64,000 nt of DNA from Piper betle (GCA_033002965.1 JAURVB010012888.1:221820-285819); one strand, 5' to 3'; positions 46,391 to 60,084 are shown, numbered from the stretch's first letter. A program made the numbers and translations. Notes: a model not told the origin generated them from the sequence alone.

Positions 46391-48190
46391 AATTAAATAG
46401 TAACGCCCATTCTATCTATATAATGCATGAATACAATGAATAAAGACATATTATCACAAACATTCCAAGAATAGAACACAACAAAATAGGTGAAAATATA
46501 AAAACACAATTGTCACTACATAAACTGATAACTCATGAATAACTACTGATTGCTTCATGAATTCTTAATTAATGCTCAATTTCTGATTCATGCTTATGTC
46601 CAGCTTCATTTTAATTCCTCGTTAACAGTTCATGAACCATCAACAATACTAAATTAATTTATATAGTAATGCCCATCCCTTGGGTAGTCATTACTCTAGG
46701 GCGTCTAATTCACCGTTTAATCCTCAATTGATTCCCTAATTAACACCAATTCATATTCAAAACATATCACAGAGTCTATTGAATAATTCCTAATGTATAT
46801 ACTTACTCACATGCACCTTCATTATATTTTATCAATAACATACACATTTTAATCATGATAATTGATTCGCACTCCATTATCTAATTCAATCAACAATCAT
46901 GCTCCCCTCATAGTTATAAATACTAATCAATTAACATCTACCTTAATAATGAACATCTAGGGTTTTGAATTACCCTTCATTCACGACATTATTAACTATT
47001 TATCATCAACAATATGTTAAACTTATTCAATTTAATTTGCATATATAATTGCATCTTAATATCTGCTAAAGCATCGATCTTTATATTAATTTACATTCCA
47101 TTTATCATCAATCATGAAATGACATCAAAATAAAATATCTGGGATGTATACCTAATTGTCGGCACCGACGACAACAGCAATGACGTTGTGGCTGCTATCA
47201 GCATGAATACTGATCAGCCAAGGAGGACATGGCCAAGTGTGGGGCTAGGGCATGCGGCTCAGGAGTGAAAAAGGAATCTGGCTAAGCAACAACCGATTGG
47301 CAACGACGGCGGCACATCGCCAACGACTGCACTGCACATGGGTTAGTGAGGCCTGTGGGGAGGGCTCAACTAAGGGAAAGGTAGGGAAAGAAGAATGATG
47401 ATGGTGGGAAGGATGGCCCGTATGGTGGGGGTGTCTCATCGAAGAGAGGTGGCTGGCGGCGAGGCGTGGCAGCAGTGGTGAGGAAGGTAGTGGCTGGATG
47501 CAAGCACTGATGCTCAGACTTAGCAAAGCTAGGGTGTAGGTGAGGAAGAGGGAAGGGGGAAGCCGTGATGGTGGAGGAGAAGATAAGTGTTGGATGTAGG
47601 TGAAGCTAGAAAACAAATAAACATGCATGAGGGTGGTTTCGTAATAAAAATTTGACTTGCTCTCGACTCGAGTCAATAATATAAAACAAATCCAAAAAAT
47701 TATAAAATAAAATATAATAAATTACCATAAAATAAAATAATTGAGTCCTTACTCAAACGACATGCTCTAAGCTTACTAACCCACCAAAAAATAACAAATA
47801 ACATGTCCTAATGCGATAAATGATCTAAATCTAATTCTACGGTCTAGTATAAATAAAATAAAAAAACTAGATATACTCTCATATATTCAGAGGACTCATT
47901 CTGATGCTGCCTTACTAACGTCATCATCATATACTTAGGTAGACATGGCCCTTGTAACTTATAACACATGGTCACCCTCAGCTCAGCACGCATGTTTTGA
48001 AACCAATTCGACTTGAACTAATGGCTAAACCAATCGGTTCACAAGTATAAAACCCTAACTTAGATCATGGTTTTATAGGTTATCCTTCCGTATCCCATCC
48101 GCGTGCATTGTATTTTCCATCTCCTTTTATTTTTTATTTTTTTAAAAAATAGGTTCTAATGTGGCTGAGATGATGCATGAGATAAACATT
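46391..48190. repeat. noncoding retroelement-derived sequence
   Basis: This AT-rich stretch continues from LTR family B copy 3. A GC-richer block at 47,150-47,600 yields a composition-driven minus-strand frame with no domain. No gene is supported. Confidence 0.4.
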
Positions 48191-48192
48191 CA

Positions 48193-48240
48193 TGTGTGTG
48201 TGTGTGTGTGGTGGTGTGTGTGTGTGTGTGTGTGTGTGTA
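48193..48240 (+). repeat. (TG)n compound microsatellite
   Basis: A TG run interrupted once by GGTGG spans about 48 bp. Confidence 0.97.
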
Positions 48241-49166
48241 TTTCCTTAATGATGGTCGATGTTGGCGGAAGGATCAAGCAGCTCATAATAGGGTACCGGT
48301 TGTTTGTTTATGTGTTGTAATTGCTTACGATTTGTTATGGTTATGTGCCTTGGGGATTGTAAGTTAAATCTAATACCCCTAAGTGGGCTTGTAGCTATGG
48401 AATGTAATATGTTTAGTGATGATTTTGGATTGGTTAGCACGGTACGTTTTGAGTTTTATACTATTTTATTTAACTAACTTTCCATGCAGGGGAGTTAATT
48501 ATGGGCTATTAATTAACAACCTTTTGTTGGGTTTTGTTTAAGCTCAAGAATATGAGAACTAATGATTGGAGCACAACAATGAATGCAAAATATATTTAGT
48601 TGCATATATGTGTTGTGTTTAAAAATAAAGTGGATTCGACGAGCATATGGTTCACACTATTAGAAGAATCCACATGAAGACTAAGTGTTTGGGCATGAGT
48701 CCCTAGCACTCGAAGAATGACATGTGTTGATGTTTACTTGGGTTATATGTGGGGTATAGGAAAATGGTAACTATGACCCCTATAGCTTTATCTCATGTTG
48801 CCTAGCATCATGTGATATGTTGCTTGATTCAAAGATCAAGTGAGTGTTAGAAAAAAACTCATGCATGTGATTAAGCATTCATGACATTATGTATTTTTAA
48901 AGTCACCCTCTTAATTAGAAGGGACGTGTTGGCTCCCTTATTACTCGGAGGGATCATGCTATGAGCCGGTATGTTAAGATTCATCCTCGTAGTATGCATG
49001 ACCAACATGCATCAAATAGAAGTTCAATAAGGTTTTCGTCTTAAGCTTCCATAAGGGTTAAGATTTGCATTTGTGATTTTAGTTCAAATTAGTAACCCAA
49101 CAAATTGCTTTCCAAATTATAACATCATGATTTGGTCCTTGTCGTGACTAAACTGGGGTGTTACAC
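48241..49166 (-). repeat. LTR-like sequence on the minus strand
   Basis: The right end reads ctaaactggggtgttacaca, which on the minus strand is a TGTAACACCCC-type LTR start. The rest is noncoding. The other end could not be placed. Confidence 0.45.
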
Positions 49167-51640
49167 AATACCTAATGTAGGAGCTTTGGATCCTTATCTT
49201 GACCTAATTTTTAACGACTAGATACATCAATTTGATAAGGCTGGGGAAGAGGGTGTTAAAATTTGATGGGGAGAAATTTTTTATTTTCAAGTTGAGAAGG
49301 CTTCATGTAATGACACAAATAAGTTTTTTAAGAGATTTTTTCACTTTTTTCTCAAAAAGAAAAACATTAACCTTATTATGATTAAAATTAATGTTTTTGC
49401 TTTATATATTATTGATCATTTTACCGTTTACATGAAGGGATTTTTTGTTACTTAAGTGGTTCAAATTGTTTTGTGAAGAAAATAATTTTTGGGTGATATA
49501 AGTTTAGGGAAATAAATATTTTGTGAGTAGTTTAAATATCATGCACTTCATGCATTATATATTAGAAAATAATTGTCATTGTTTCAGGAATTTAGGATTG
49601 AAGGGTGTTATAAAAAAGAATTCGGGAAAGAATGGAAACAAAATTAATATTCACAATTAATAGGAAATTGAACTCACTCTAATTTATAATCTTTTTGGAA
49701 TATACCAATACAAAAATCAAGCACACACTTGTATATTAATATGGTAATTGAATGTGGATAATTAATATTAAAATATTGTAAAGATGAAAATGGAAGGAAT
49801 TTAATTGTGAATAGTAATTAAATTTCCCTTATTTCAAATATTCATTATACCACTATTTGACATAAGGATGTCGTATTATTTTCTCCCTTTCTCGGTCTCA
49901 AATAAACATCATAACCCACCTGCAAGTTGTAGTATTTATTGACGATGGAAAGAATATTATTAATACAAATTTATTGAGTTTGTTTTAATTGTCATGTTTC
50001 TTCTTTTATTATTCGCTTTTTAGCTCAAATATGGCCAACAATTGCCCCAAGCTATCTTGCAATATTTCTAGGCAAAAGAAGCCGTAATATGCCTGCCAGA
50101 TCTACCCCAATGATGGCTAAAGTGAGTATCCGACCATGTGAACATCGGCAACCTTGGCAAAAGCTTTCTATCTACAGTTTAAAAGCGATGATCTTTTTTT
50201 GTAAAAATGATAAAAATGAAATGGATATCGCAAATAAGATAAATAAGGTTGACTTTTTTAAAATGGGAAAATGTTTCCCTCATTTTGTCTCATATTAATT
50301 GGGCTGTTTGATAAAATGCTAAATGAGGTATTTACAGCCCTAATAGTATGCAAATTATAACCTAAATTTACAATTTAAAAAATATTTATACTAATATAAA
50401 TTTTATTAAATAAGCGGATTATGATTATTATTTCAATTTAAAGGAAATATTTAATAAAAACTTGGGACCCACCTTCTCGCTTGGAGGCTTCTTGGCGCAA
50501 CTAAGACAATAACCCGTAATCGAGAACTTCTTGGGTCAAAATCGTAGCCACGGCCATATGTAGCCTTGATTGAAAAACAACTAACATCTTGCTCATTGTC
50601 CTTTTGACATCCTCCTCACTCGTCACCGGGGTGGGTAACAAGATTTAGAATTTAGATGTACACCATACTATTCTCGTGATGGGGTATACAACTGTATTGA
50701 TATTGTAGATGCTGCATACCGCATAATAGCATGGCTCCCACATTCTGCCCTTATTATTGGTGGGTAAATTTATACGGTTGTGCCCAAGGTTATGACTAAG
50801 TTGTACCGCGGTTAGGTCGATCAATGCCCAAAGGCCGATAGGTTATAGACGTGTGGGGGAGATTTTTCAGATTGAAAACAAAAACCCATTATTATGTGAA
50901 TTTTAATTAATTTTTAAAATTTGATACTTGGCAAATATATATTTTTTACAAAATTTTTATTTTGGGAAAATATCATAAATAACTACATTTCAAAATTTTA
51001 TTTTAAAAATAACTAAGTTAATAAATTTATATAAAAAATGGTCATTTTAAAAACTTTCAAATTCTATCATTTTTTAAATAATTATAAAAATACCCATAAA
51101 ATTTATGTTTATTAACACCAAAATATATAATAGATAAAACTTATAATTTTTACTAACTTATATAAAAATAAAAAGTTAACTAATAAATATTAAATAGAAT
51201 ATAAAAATACATTATTAATGAGCTAAAAAAGAAAAAAATATTTTTTAATGAATTTTGGACAATTAAAAAGAAAATTAAATTTTAAGCCACCAAAAATAAA
51301 AAATAAAATAAAAAAGATATATTTTGAGACGTTCAAAATTTTAATTTCAAATTGTCACATTTTATTAAAAATTAAAAATTTTATTTTATCCAATGTATTT
51401 TATTATGAATATTTTTAAAAAAATTGAAATATCATTTATTATATAAAACCCCAAATATATATTAAAGAAAACTTAAAGTTAAATAAAGAGTATTTTGTCA
51501 ATAAAATAAATATTACGAGTAGAATATTTTTAAAATTTATAAAATGACGATATATGAAATCAAAATTTGAGATCAAGATATATATATAAAATATAAATTT
51601 AAAATTCTGGTGATTTGTAATATAAAATGTTAAAATTTAA
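49167..51640. other. AT-rich intergenic sequence
   Basis: No gene is supported. From about 50,930 to 51,640 the sequence is almost entirely A/T homopolymer-like words. The DGK promoter must lie at the right end. Confidence 0.6.
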
Positions 51641-51656
51641 TTATTTATTATTTTTT

Positions 51657-51664
51657 TATAAAAA
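51657..51664 (+). promoter_or_regulatory. candidate TATA box of the DGK gene
   Basis: TATAAAAA lies at the sharp transition from AT-rich spacer to GC-normal leader. It is about 30 bp before a plausible transcription start near 51,690. Confidence 0.45.
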
Positions 51665-51689
51665 CTAAAAAAATAGTGACAGGCAACTT

Positions 51690-52392
51690 GCAACTTCTGG
51701 GCTCACGCCACATGAATGCGACTGCTTGCGTCTCACCGTATCGTTTTGCTTGCAGGTTTCTCCCCTTAAGATGCCCCTTGGGGACGAGATACCAGGCCCT
51801 GCTCTGCAAGAAATTCCCCACCTTCGCCTCCAAAAACCATCACCATTTCAAAGCACAAAACCCGCCCAGATGGAACGCAGAGGCAAAGCAAGGTTTTATC
51901 TTACGCATCTCCCGATTCCTTTTCATGATCCATTTCCCGTGCGCCTCTCCGAATTTGTCGGCTTGTCATTTCTGGTGTCTACTATCAATTTTTTGTTTTC
52001 TTTTGCGTGTCTTTTTTTTTCTGAATTTTTGGGCGTCTTTCTGTTTTGGCTGGATGATTTAGTGCAAAGATAAAGATTGCTGCCGTGATCATTTAATTTG
52101 ATTTCAGAGGGTATGTTTTGGTATTTTTGTAGTTGAAATGGTATTTTTGTTGTGATGTTTTTGGTGGTCTTTATGCAGGGGTGCGGTTGCGATTTGAATG
52201 CGACTAGGGAAGCTTGAATTTTGGAAGTTGATTGAGATTGCAGTATCTTCCTTGTTCTCTTTTGTTCTGTATTGAAGAGGTCGTGGGTCTTAGTCTAGTT
52301 TGAATATGGTTTTGGTATTTGTGGATTTGATGAAGAGCGTCAGGGAATTAGTTGTTTAATGAAATGGGGGTGTGGGAGGCAGTATCTGGCGT
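51690..52392 (+). other. DGK 5' untranslated region with probable leader intron
   Basis: A donor-like AAGCAAG followed by GTTTTATC at about 51,892 and an acceptor TTTATGCAG at about 52,179 suggest a leader intron. A uORF beginning at 52,364 (ATGGGGGTG, 18 codons, stop 52,418-52,420) overlaps the predicted DGK start at 52,393 in another frame. Confidence 0.45.
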
Positions 52393-55300
52393 ATGGTATG
52401 TGAGGGGATTAGCAAACTGACAAGTCAAGCAGAGTCGAAATTTTTCCTCACTGCTTTTGTCAGTGCTGTAGTCATCGGAATACCGTCGATAGTCTACATC
52501 GTCCTACAATGGAGACAAACTATAAGCCCCAGATGGATGAAGGTTGTAGCCAAGTCTAAGAAGAATCCAAAACCGAAACACATAGTCCCTGTTGCCTCGC
52601 ATTCTTGGAATCTATTATCTGCTTCGCATGGGAAAAAATTGAATTGTTGTGTGTGCTTGAAATCCATTTCACCAGCTCAGCCTCTTGGCCCAATGATGGG
52701 CACCGATAATTCTTTCAACCGTTGTAATGTTTGCGGTGCCGCAGCGCACTTGTGGTGCTCCCCCAGTGCATCAAAGGATTGCAAATGTGTATCTATGCTT
52801 GGTTGTAAGGAAGTGGTCCACCAATGGGCTGTCAGATGGTCTGAGTTGGCTGATAGACCTGAGGAAACTCCGTTCTGTTGCTACTGCGAAGAGCCATTTG
52901 GTGGATCTTTTCTTGGGGTATCTCCAATATGGTGTTGTATGTGGTGCCAGAGGCTAGTGCATATTGAGTGCCACACAAATATGTCTAATGAAATGGGTGA
53001 TATTTGTGATTTGGGTCCTTTCAAAAGATTAATTTTGTCTCCTCTCCATGTTAAGGAACTGAGCAGAAGTGGATCTGGTGGCTTTTTGAGCTCTGTTACC
53101 CATGGAGCAAATGAGTTGGCTTCTTCTGTTCGAGGTGTTATAAAAAGTCAAAGTAAGAAGCACAAACATGGAAATGAACATTCTAATGATTCGACTCAAC
53201 CAGTGAATTCCTATGCTAACGCTGATTCATCTGTGGATGTCACTGCTGCTAGTCCGTGGCTGTCAAATGGGTCTCATAAAACTGAGGACAGTTGCAACGG
53301 CAACGGGGAACAGAGAACCCAGTTGTAGTACATAGTCCCCAAAACGGTTCCCCAGTTGAAAATAATGACTATCAAATCTTAGAACAAAAACAGAAATTTG
53401 AAATCACAGACTTGCCATCAGATGCAAGACCCTTACTTGTATTTATAAACAAGAAAAGTGGAGCTCAACGTGGAGATGCCCTTAGGCATCGGCTAAATCT
53501 TCTTCTGAATCCTCTACAAGTAAGTGCCAGTTGTTGTCAAGCTGCAATTGGTAGCACTTCTTTTCTTTTATATATATATATATTTAATACGAACTTGCTT
53601 CTGGAAAAATATGACTTGACTTTAGTGCTCTCTGTTCTCTTTATTTCACAAGGAAAATGTTGGTTAGATAGGTGACTTTAGGGATATAGTATAGGAAGTT
53701 TTCGCTTCTGGAAGTGAACTATCTTAATTACCTTAAAATGCCTGTTTGTTTTTTTAATCATTTTCACAACCAGAGAAGCTTGGGATTGATCTGATAGTGA
53801 AGTTGTTAATCCTTCAACTTGTATGTTGTTTTTACGATGGTTTATCATAAACTCTTGGTGATTTATCCAGTTGTTGGCATGTTGCCTTTTCTACTTTCAG
53901 GTATTCGAATTGAGTTCTTCGCAGGGACCAGAAGTTGGTTTATTTCTATTCAGGAAAGTTTCCCATTTCCGAATTCTTGTTTGTGGCGGTGATGGCACAG
54001 TTGGTTGGGTCCTTGATGCGATTGATAAACAAAATTTTGAGTCTCCTCCTCCTGTGGCTATCCTTCCAGCTGGAACTGGTAATGATTTGGCACGGGTCTT
54101 GTCATGGGGAGGTGGTCTTGGTGCTGTTGAGAGACAAGGAGGCCTGTGTGCAGTGTTGCATGATATAGAGCATGCAGCAGTTACAATTCTTGACAGATGG
54201 AAAGTTACAGTTGGTGATCAAAAAGGAAAGCATTGTGTGTCAAAATACATGAATAACTATCTTGGTACGCAAAACATGATTTTAATTGGAGGATAGTCAT
54301 TAGAGGGAAGATAATAAATTTTGAAAAGGCCTTTTTTCTCAAAGCAATAGCATGATGAAATGACATGTTCATTAAGCAGAATGTGAACTTTGGTTGTCCT
54401 TGAACTCTTTATTTTTATTTTTATTTTTTATTTTATATATTTTATTTAAATTTTTTTTTGTGATGGTTTCATTTGATGATTAATATAACGTCAATGCAAG
54501 GTTTACAATGTCCGATATTACTATCCTGTCAGATGGACAGAATGTTGGAGATATATTGAAGAATTTAGGAAATTAATTTCATGGGTTCAAATCAAATAAC
54601 ATGTAATATAGATATGAATATTAGATAAAAACAAACAATTAAACACTTATTGGTTAAACAACTGTCTATGTTACTATGTATCTTACTGCAATAACTACAG
54701 TCCTTATATGTACTACAATATCAACAGGCCTTATATTTTTTGTCTTACTTTTTGTTCCATAAGGTATAATGCCATAATTTGTTATCACATGAGAAATTTT
54801 TTTTTTCCATATTTCACTGATTTTTTGATGGTGTAATGATGACTTACCCGTGGCATTAGCATGACGCCCCATGTCAAGATAAAGATATATGTCTGGCAGA
54901 TTTTCGGCCACTTTTCAGTCAATATTGCAAAGCATGTTTTTCTTGCAAATGAAACAAGAGCAGTGCCCTTAATGGAAATGCACATTATCTCTATTCACAT
55001 GTTTGCCCCTTCATTTTCATGCTTTTCTTTACTCTAATCCAATCTTTTGGCTAGAAAATGGCTCAGTAATCACTAAGGTATATTGCTCTTAGCGTTTTCT
55101 TGTAGTAAAAATGATAATAATGCAAGTTAAATTTGTGAAGTCTGCACAATTTAGCCACTGCTAGCTTTTCATGGGGCTTGCCTTTGTAAATAGAGTATTT
55201 GATTTTTATTATAGATGTTGAGACTTACAATTTGTTTCCCTGTTGACAAGGAATTGGTTGTGATGCAAGAGTTGCTTTGGATATACATAATTTGCGAGAA

Positions 55301-58300
55301 GAAAATCCAGATAAGTTCTATAGCCAGGTAGAGCTGCCTTATTCCTGATTTTACTCTCTGGTTTTGAACTTTGAGCTCATATCTGTTGCTGTGAGCATTC
55401 TGGCTCTTCATGATGGCTTTATTATGTTTTACAGTGGGAGATTAAAATGGATAATAAAAGTATTAATTAGAGCATGAAAATTTGAACTTCTTGGTTAACT
55501 TTTGATCATTTATTGTTGTTTTTGTGATGATAATTTGGGCCTTCTCCTTCAAATTCATCATCCTTTCTGATTATCTTACTTCGACTCGGGCCCAATGTAG
55601 GTTTGATTCTTATTTCCATTAGGGCCTTGCTTATTTATCTGAATTTTTTCAACAGTGAGCGGGAATTAGAAAGCTAAAAATTCAATTGATTCATTTTGGT
55701 TCAATGTATTAGGAAAACCTACTTAACTAATTTCTGAACCTTGAAGTAATTAAACATTCTTTAAATCAGCTGAATATTAAATCAATTGTTTTTCAGGCAA
55801 CTAATTGATCGAAAACATTTTGATCGGTCATAAATTTTGTTGGATTGAAACTGACGCTGGAGCAACAAAGTTACAGTTGAAATCTTTATTAGAAGCTGTT
55901 TGTGATTTAACTTTTCTAGTTTATTTCCTATTATATTTAGAATAAGATTCCTTTTTGAGATAGAATTACTTATGAATACTAATATGGGGACTTCCTTAAA
56001 TTTATAAATACACATTTAGGGCCAGAATCTATAATGGAGCAATAGATTCCTTCTTGATTGAATAAAAGTTCAGTTTTTATAATTTTTTTTGGCTATCTTC
56101 TGGTGGTTTATTAGTTTTCTAGTCTCCATAATGAATCCAGATGATTCTATCCTTTGGGCATGTACATGTTGCCATTTTGGTTTTCCATTTGGATGTGGCC
56201 CTTTGACTGTCAGTCGTAGGGGTGGTACTAGACGCCAATTGTCCATTAGTCTATCCCATGCGAACATGGACATGGCTATGGACATATTTTTCTTGTCCTT
56301 ATGGTAATTGGATGTGGCAGTGGACATGTGTGTCCTACATCCGCTATTGTCCATGTCTGTTAACAATTAATAAAAAGATAAAATTTATGAATATTTGTCC
56401 GAGATTTTCCTACATTTGTTACTAATTCCATATATTACTGCCATATTTTAGATGATTTACCTGAATTTGCAATTTATTATGTGTGAAAATTTCATTAATA
56501 AAGTTAATATGAATGTATGAAAATTCCATTAATAATATGCGATTCTATATTTATAAAAATATTTCTTTACTTTATTATCCATGTCCGTCCGTTACTGCCT
56601 CTTGTCAGTTTTTTGCAAAATGAAACCCCAGACCTGGATTCTTCATGATTTCTGTGCAATCTATTCTCTTGGCCTATCCCATTTGAATTAACAAGAGAAA
56701 ACCTGCATGAGAACAGGCAGCAATGCTTGAATCAGAATATCATCATTGTCATCTACACCTAATACCAGCTAGGCTGTGGTTGGCAGCATAGATTTCGTGT
56801 CACCAATTGATTGCTTTTATGATTAAATTGTCGATACAAAGCCCTAGAGAAAGAAGTGGTAAATTTTGAGGCTGAATGATCTTTGAGGTGAGAGTGGGAA
56901 GATATTGTAAGGATTAGCGTTCGAAAAATAGTTATGTAGTTATCCTCCAAAGCTGGAAGTTATGTAATCCAGTTTACTTTTACATAGAAGTCAGCAAATG
57001 AATCAGACTACTGTTACAGGAAACGTAAACTGATGCATGGGTTTATATTTATCTAACTGCAAAAATGGTGTTTTCATTAAGATTATCCTTATAATTTTCC
57101 CAGTTATGATGGAATCGGTTCAGACTTTTGCAATGTTTTTCATCAGCAGAGTCATTTGGAGTAACAATGTGGCACCATGTGTATGGTAAAAGCCACAAAA
57201 AATTATATATGTCCAGAGTGCAACTATAGTTGCAATGCTTTCATCAGGGAACATGCTGTCGCTATCCAATTGCTTGCAGAAAGGACTTACTTATCTTCTA
57301 AATTAGGTGCCATATATCTTCTTCATTTTTGATGTTTTTATTTATGTAAATTGATGCAGTTTTTGAATAAGATACTTTATGCAAGAGAAGGTGCCAAGAG
57401 CATTATGGACAAGACTTTTGCAGACTTTCCATTGCAAATACGTTTGGAGGTTGATGGTGTTGAAATTGAGGTTCCTGAGGTTTGTTGACTTTTAATTTGT
57501 GTTTTTTATTTAGTTGGACTTGGAAGGTCACACATTCTAAATGCTTATATTAGGATGCTGAAGGAATTCTTGTTGCCAACATTGGAAGCTACATGGGGAG
57601 TAGATTTATGGCAAAATGACGACGAAAATATTGACAACTTTGACCCTCAGTCAATGCATGATAAAGTGCTAGAAGTTGTCAGCATATGTGGAACATGGCA
57701 TCTTGGGACGCTTCAGGTCACAAATTTAATTTGGTTTTATGAAGTTTTGAAAAAATGTATCAGTGCTAGTTCTTCTTCATTCAATTGTCCTGTCATTTAA
57801 TTCTCTAGATGCTTGGCTAATTATTTATATGGTTAATTTGTTAAAAAAGAATAGAGTGGGCTGTCTAACAGAGCTTGTCCATTGATCCTGTTAAATTTTT
57901 CACCTATTGTTAAAACACATGGTTTAATACCAACATGTCTACTTATGCAAGCAAGCATTGATCCTGTTAAATTTGTTCACCCATTGTTAAAACACATGGT
58001 TTAACACCAACATGTTTACTTATGCAAGCAAGTTGAAAATAAGTTTGTGCTGGAAATACCCTCAACCTTTGGGCTTGTTAAATAGTGTTAAAGTATTCCT
58101 CAAGTAATTGTGTATGTGTTATTCCTCTTTTCATAATTGCATATAAAACTGTTATTTAAATCATTTTGTCATGGTGATGAGAGCTATTAGTTGTCTGGTT
58201 GTGGTCCTGACGAATGTCGTATGCCTGCAAGAACAGGTTGGACTCTCTAGAGCTTGTAGGCTGGCCCAAGGGCAAATAATCAAGATTCATCTCTTCTTTA

Positions 58301-59664
58301 CTTTTCCTGTTCAAGTGGATGGTGAACCATGGCTTCAGAAACCATGTTTGATGTCAATTACTCATCATGGCCAGGTCTCTTATCCTCTCTCATTCCTGAT
58401 AGAGATTTTGCTGATGCAGTGTTTTTTGTTGGACAACTACTTTTTTGACTTACGTGTCTGAATGCCTCATTCTTGTTTGCTTGCCCCATTGGCTGCTTTG
58501 TCGGTTTTCTGAATACCAATTTATAATCTCTGCAAGACTCTTATTAAAGTAGATTAATAGCCTTCATTTATGAATTTTCCTTCACGTGGTCACTGTAGTA
58601 TTCCTTGTGGCATACCTACCCTGACTCAATCATGCCCACGTTGTTGATATAAATGATACTTAAAAACAAATAAAACAATTGATAGATGAAATATTTAGTC
58701 TACGGAGGGCAAGGAGAAAACAGTTTTGGTAGTTATTTTTCGGCATATTAAAGATATGCTGAAAGATTTCCTTTATCTTCAACAATTGGGAAAGATATCT
58801 TTAGAATGTAACAAATATGCTTTATATCACGCTGTTTTTGTAAGTCTAACTGATCTGCTTAAGTTGTTTCTATTGTCTATGGGGTGATATCTCATAAATG
58901 TAAAAATATATAAAAATAAAAAGCATATATTCGTATTAAATAGTAAACCAAGTACGTTGGTAAAATTTTGTTCTGTACTTAAACGCCAACACTTCTCTGG
59001 GTATATCTATTCTCTGATCATTTGATATTAGGCTGATTCCTTTTATGAAGGTGTATTGAGCATACAGTTTTCAGGAAAAGTAGTCTATGCCAGACTTTGT
59101 GAAATGGTGGTTTATATTTTTAAGCAGGGACAAATTCAAGTAAAGAGTTCTGCTGTAACTGTAATTTTGAATCCATCAAGTTTTATTTTTATTAAGGTTG
59201 TTAAATTCATAATCAAGTCATGGAATTTAGCTCAAAACTGCAGTTGTGAATCTTGCCAGTTCTACTTTTTTATGCTAAGCACTTATTAACAATGTTTGGC
59301 TTTGTATGATTGGCTTGGTATTCTATTTAGGTGAATATTTTTTAAATCAGATGATGTAAAGAACTGCTTGGTTGTTAATTCTTTTCATATTTTTTTATCT
59401 GTGAATAAATTCGCACTTCAGTTCATTATGTTGCATCTACATGGTTATCCTATACCTTTCTTATAATTTGTGTCTAACAGTTGTCATTCTGATTGTTATC
59501 TTTTTTCTAAATCAGGCTTTCATGCTGAAGGGGCTTCAGAAGAACCTCTTGGCCATGCTGCTGCCATAATTGCTGACGTGTTAGAGAATGCCGAGACTAG
59601 CCATGTTATTAATGCGTCCCAAAAACGTGCTCTTCTACAAGAAATGGCTTTGAAACTTTCATAG
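52393..59664 (+). CDS. DGK1/2-like: diacylglycerol kinase, DGK1/DGK2 type, with three frame breaks
   Basis: Plant cluster I diacylglycerol kinase, which phosphorylates diacylglycerol to phosphatidic acid at ER or plasma membranes. Exons: 52,393-53,519; 53,901-54,264; 55,251-55,327; 57,360-57,479; 57,554-57,716; 58,237-58,374; 59,516-59,664. All are collinear with the family, and splice sites are GT-AG. After the breaks the conceptual length is about 713 aa, equal to family members. A membrane anchor lies near residues 17-38. Two cysteine-rich C1 domains follow, the second containing CCYCEEPF then [15 protein letters not shown]. The catalytic domain has [13 protein letters not shown] and [12 protein letters not shown]. 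The accessory domain ends EMALKLS. The frame shifts inside exon 1, exon 5 and exon 7, each at four consecutive G. Read literally, translation stops at 53,326, giving 311 aa with anchor and C1 domains but no kinase. It is either a young pseudogene or an assembly artefact. Confidence 0.9.
53305..53308 (+). other. DGK frame break 1, GGGG run in exon 1
   Basis: Before this run the frame reads EDSCNGNG. After it the conserved product continues one frame over as [13 protein letters not shown], leading into the [19 protein letters not shown] catalytic start. One missing G (a run of five) would restore continuity. The site lies in the poorly conserved linker between the C1 and catalytic domains. Confidence 0.8.
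57601..57605 (+). other. DGK frame break 2, GGGG run in exon 5
   Basis: The exon opens [15 protein letters not shown] and then must change frame to read [20 protein letters not shown]. Family members have YMGGVDLWQN here. Two missing G would restore both glycines; one extra G is the alternative if a glycine was also lost. The literal frame hits TGA within seven codons. The exon is 163 nt, not a multiple of three, although both flanking introns are phase 0. Confidence 0.85.
57881..58031 (+). repeat. 76-bp tandem duplication in DGK intron 5
   Basis: Two adjacent units each begin attgatcctgttaaatt and end acttatgcaagcaag, offset 76 bp, with few differences. They lie between exons 5 and 6 and do not affect splice sites. 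Confidence 0.92.
59528..59534 (+). other. DGK frame break 3, GGGG run in exon 7
   Basis: The last exon begins AFMLK in phase 0, but the conserved [19 protein letters not shown] that follows is one frame over. Family members have AFMLKRAAEEPLGH. One missing G in the run would restore [14 protein letters not shown]. The exon is 149 nt, one short of a multiple of three. Confidence 0.85.
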
Positions 59665-60078
59665 AGTTTTCTCGGTGTATATGTGGAGCTGCTTCTTTGT
59701 TACAGTTGGACACTATACCGTCAAAAATACTTACATGTAGGTAAATGAATTGTGTTGTCATTTCTAGTCTTAGTGCTTCGGTGCATTTACACCTATCAAA
59801 TATATTTCCCTCTTAAACAGGTTTTATATATGTTTTTGTGCTAATTATTGGTTTTAATGATTGCAGAGCTCATTTGACAAGAGTTACTGAGACTTATCTT
59901 TTTGAAGTGAACATTTTATCTTGCTTTTTGTGCCGTCTTCATGTAGCTTGTGGACATGTTTGTCTCAAACTCTTGCTGGTTTGTCAAAGTTTTGTGCCTC
60001 ATTTAGCTGTTCCACGATTTCCCATAGGTTTTAGTGCTTCACTTTTATGGTTTTAAGTTAATATGTTCATCCAGGAAA

Positions 60079-60084
60079 AATAAA
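60079..60084 (+). terminator. candidate polyadenylation signal of the DGK gene
   Basis: AATAAA is found about 415 bp after the stop codon in a T-rich 3' region. It is the first canonical signal seen downstream, but plant signals are loose. Confidence 0.35.

Noticed and set aside
47245..47676. Minus-strand 143-codon frame in LTR-like sequence
   Set aside because: It consists of Ser/Pro/His-rich low-complexity residues, and no conserved domain or splice context is visible.
53305..59534. Programmed ribosomal frameshifting in the kinase
   Set aside because: There is no slippery heptamer with a downstream structure, three events would be needed, and two of the sites lie in late exons. Missing G in homopolymers is simpler.
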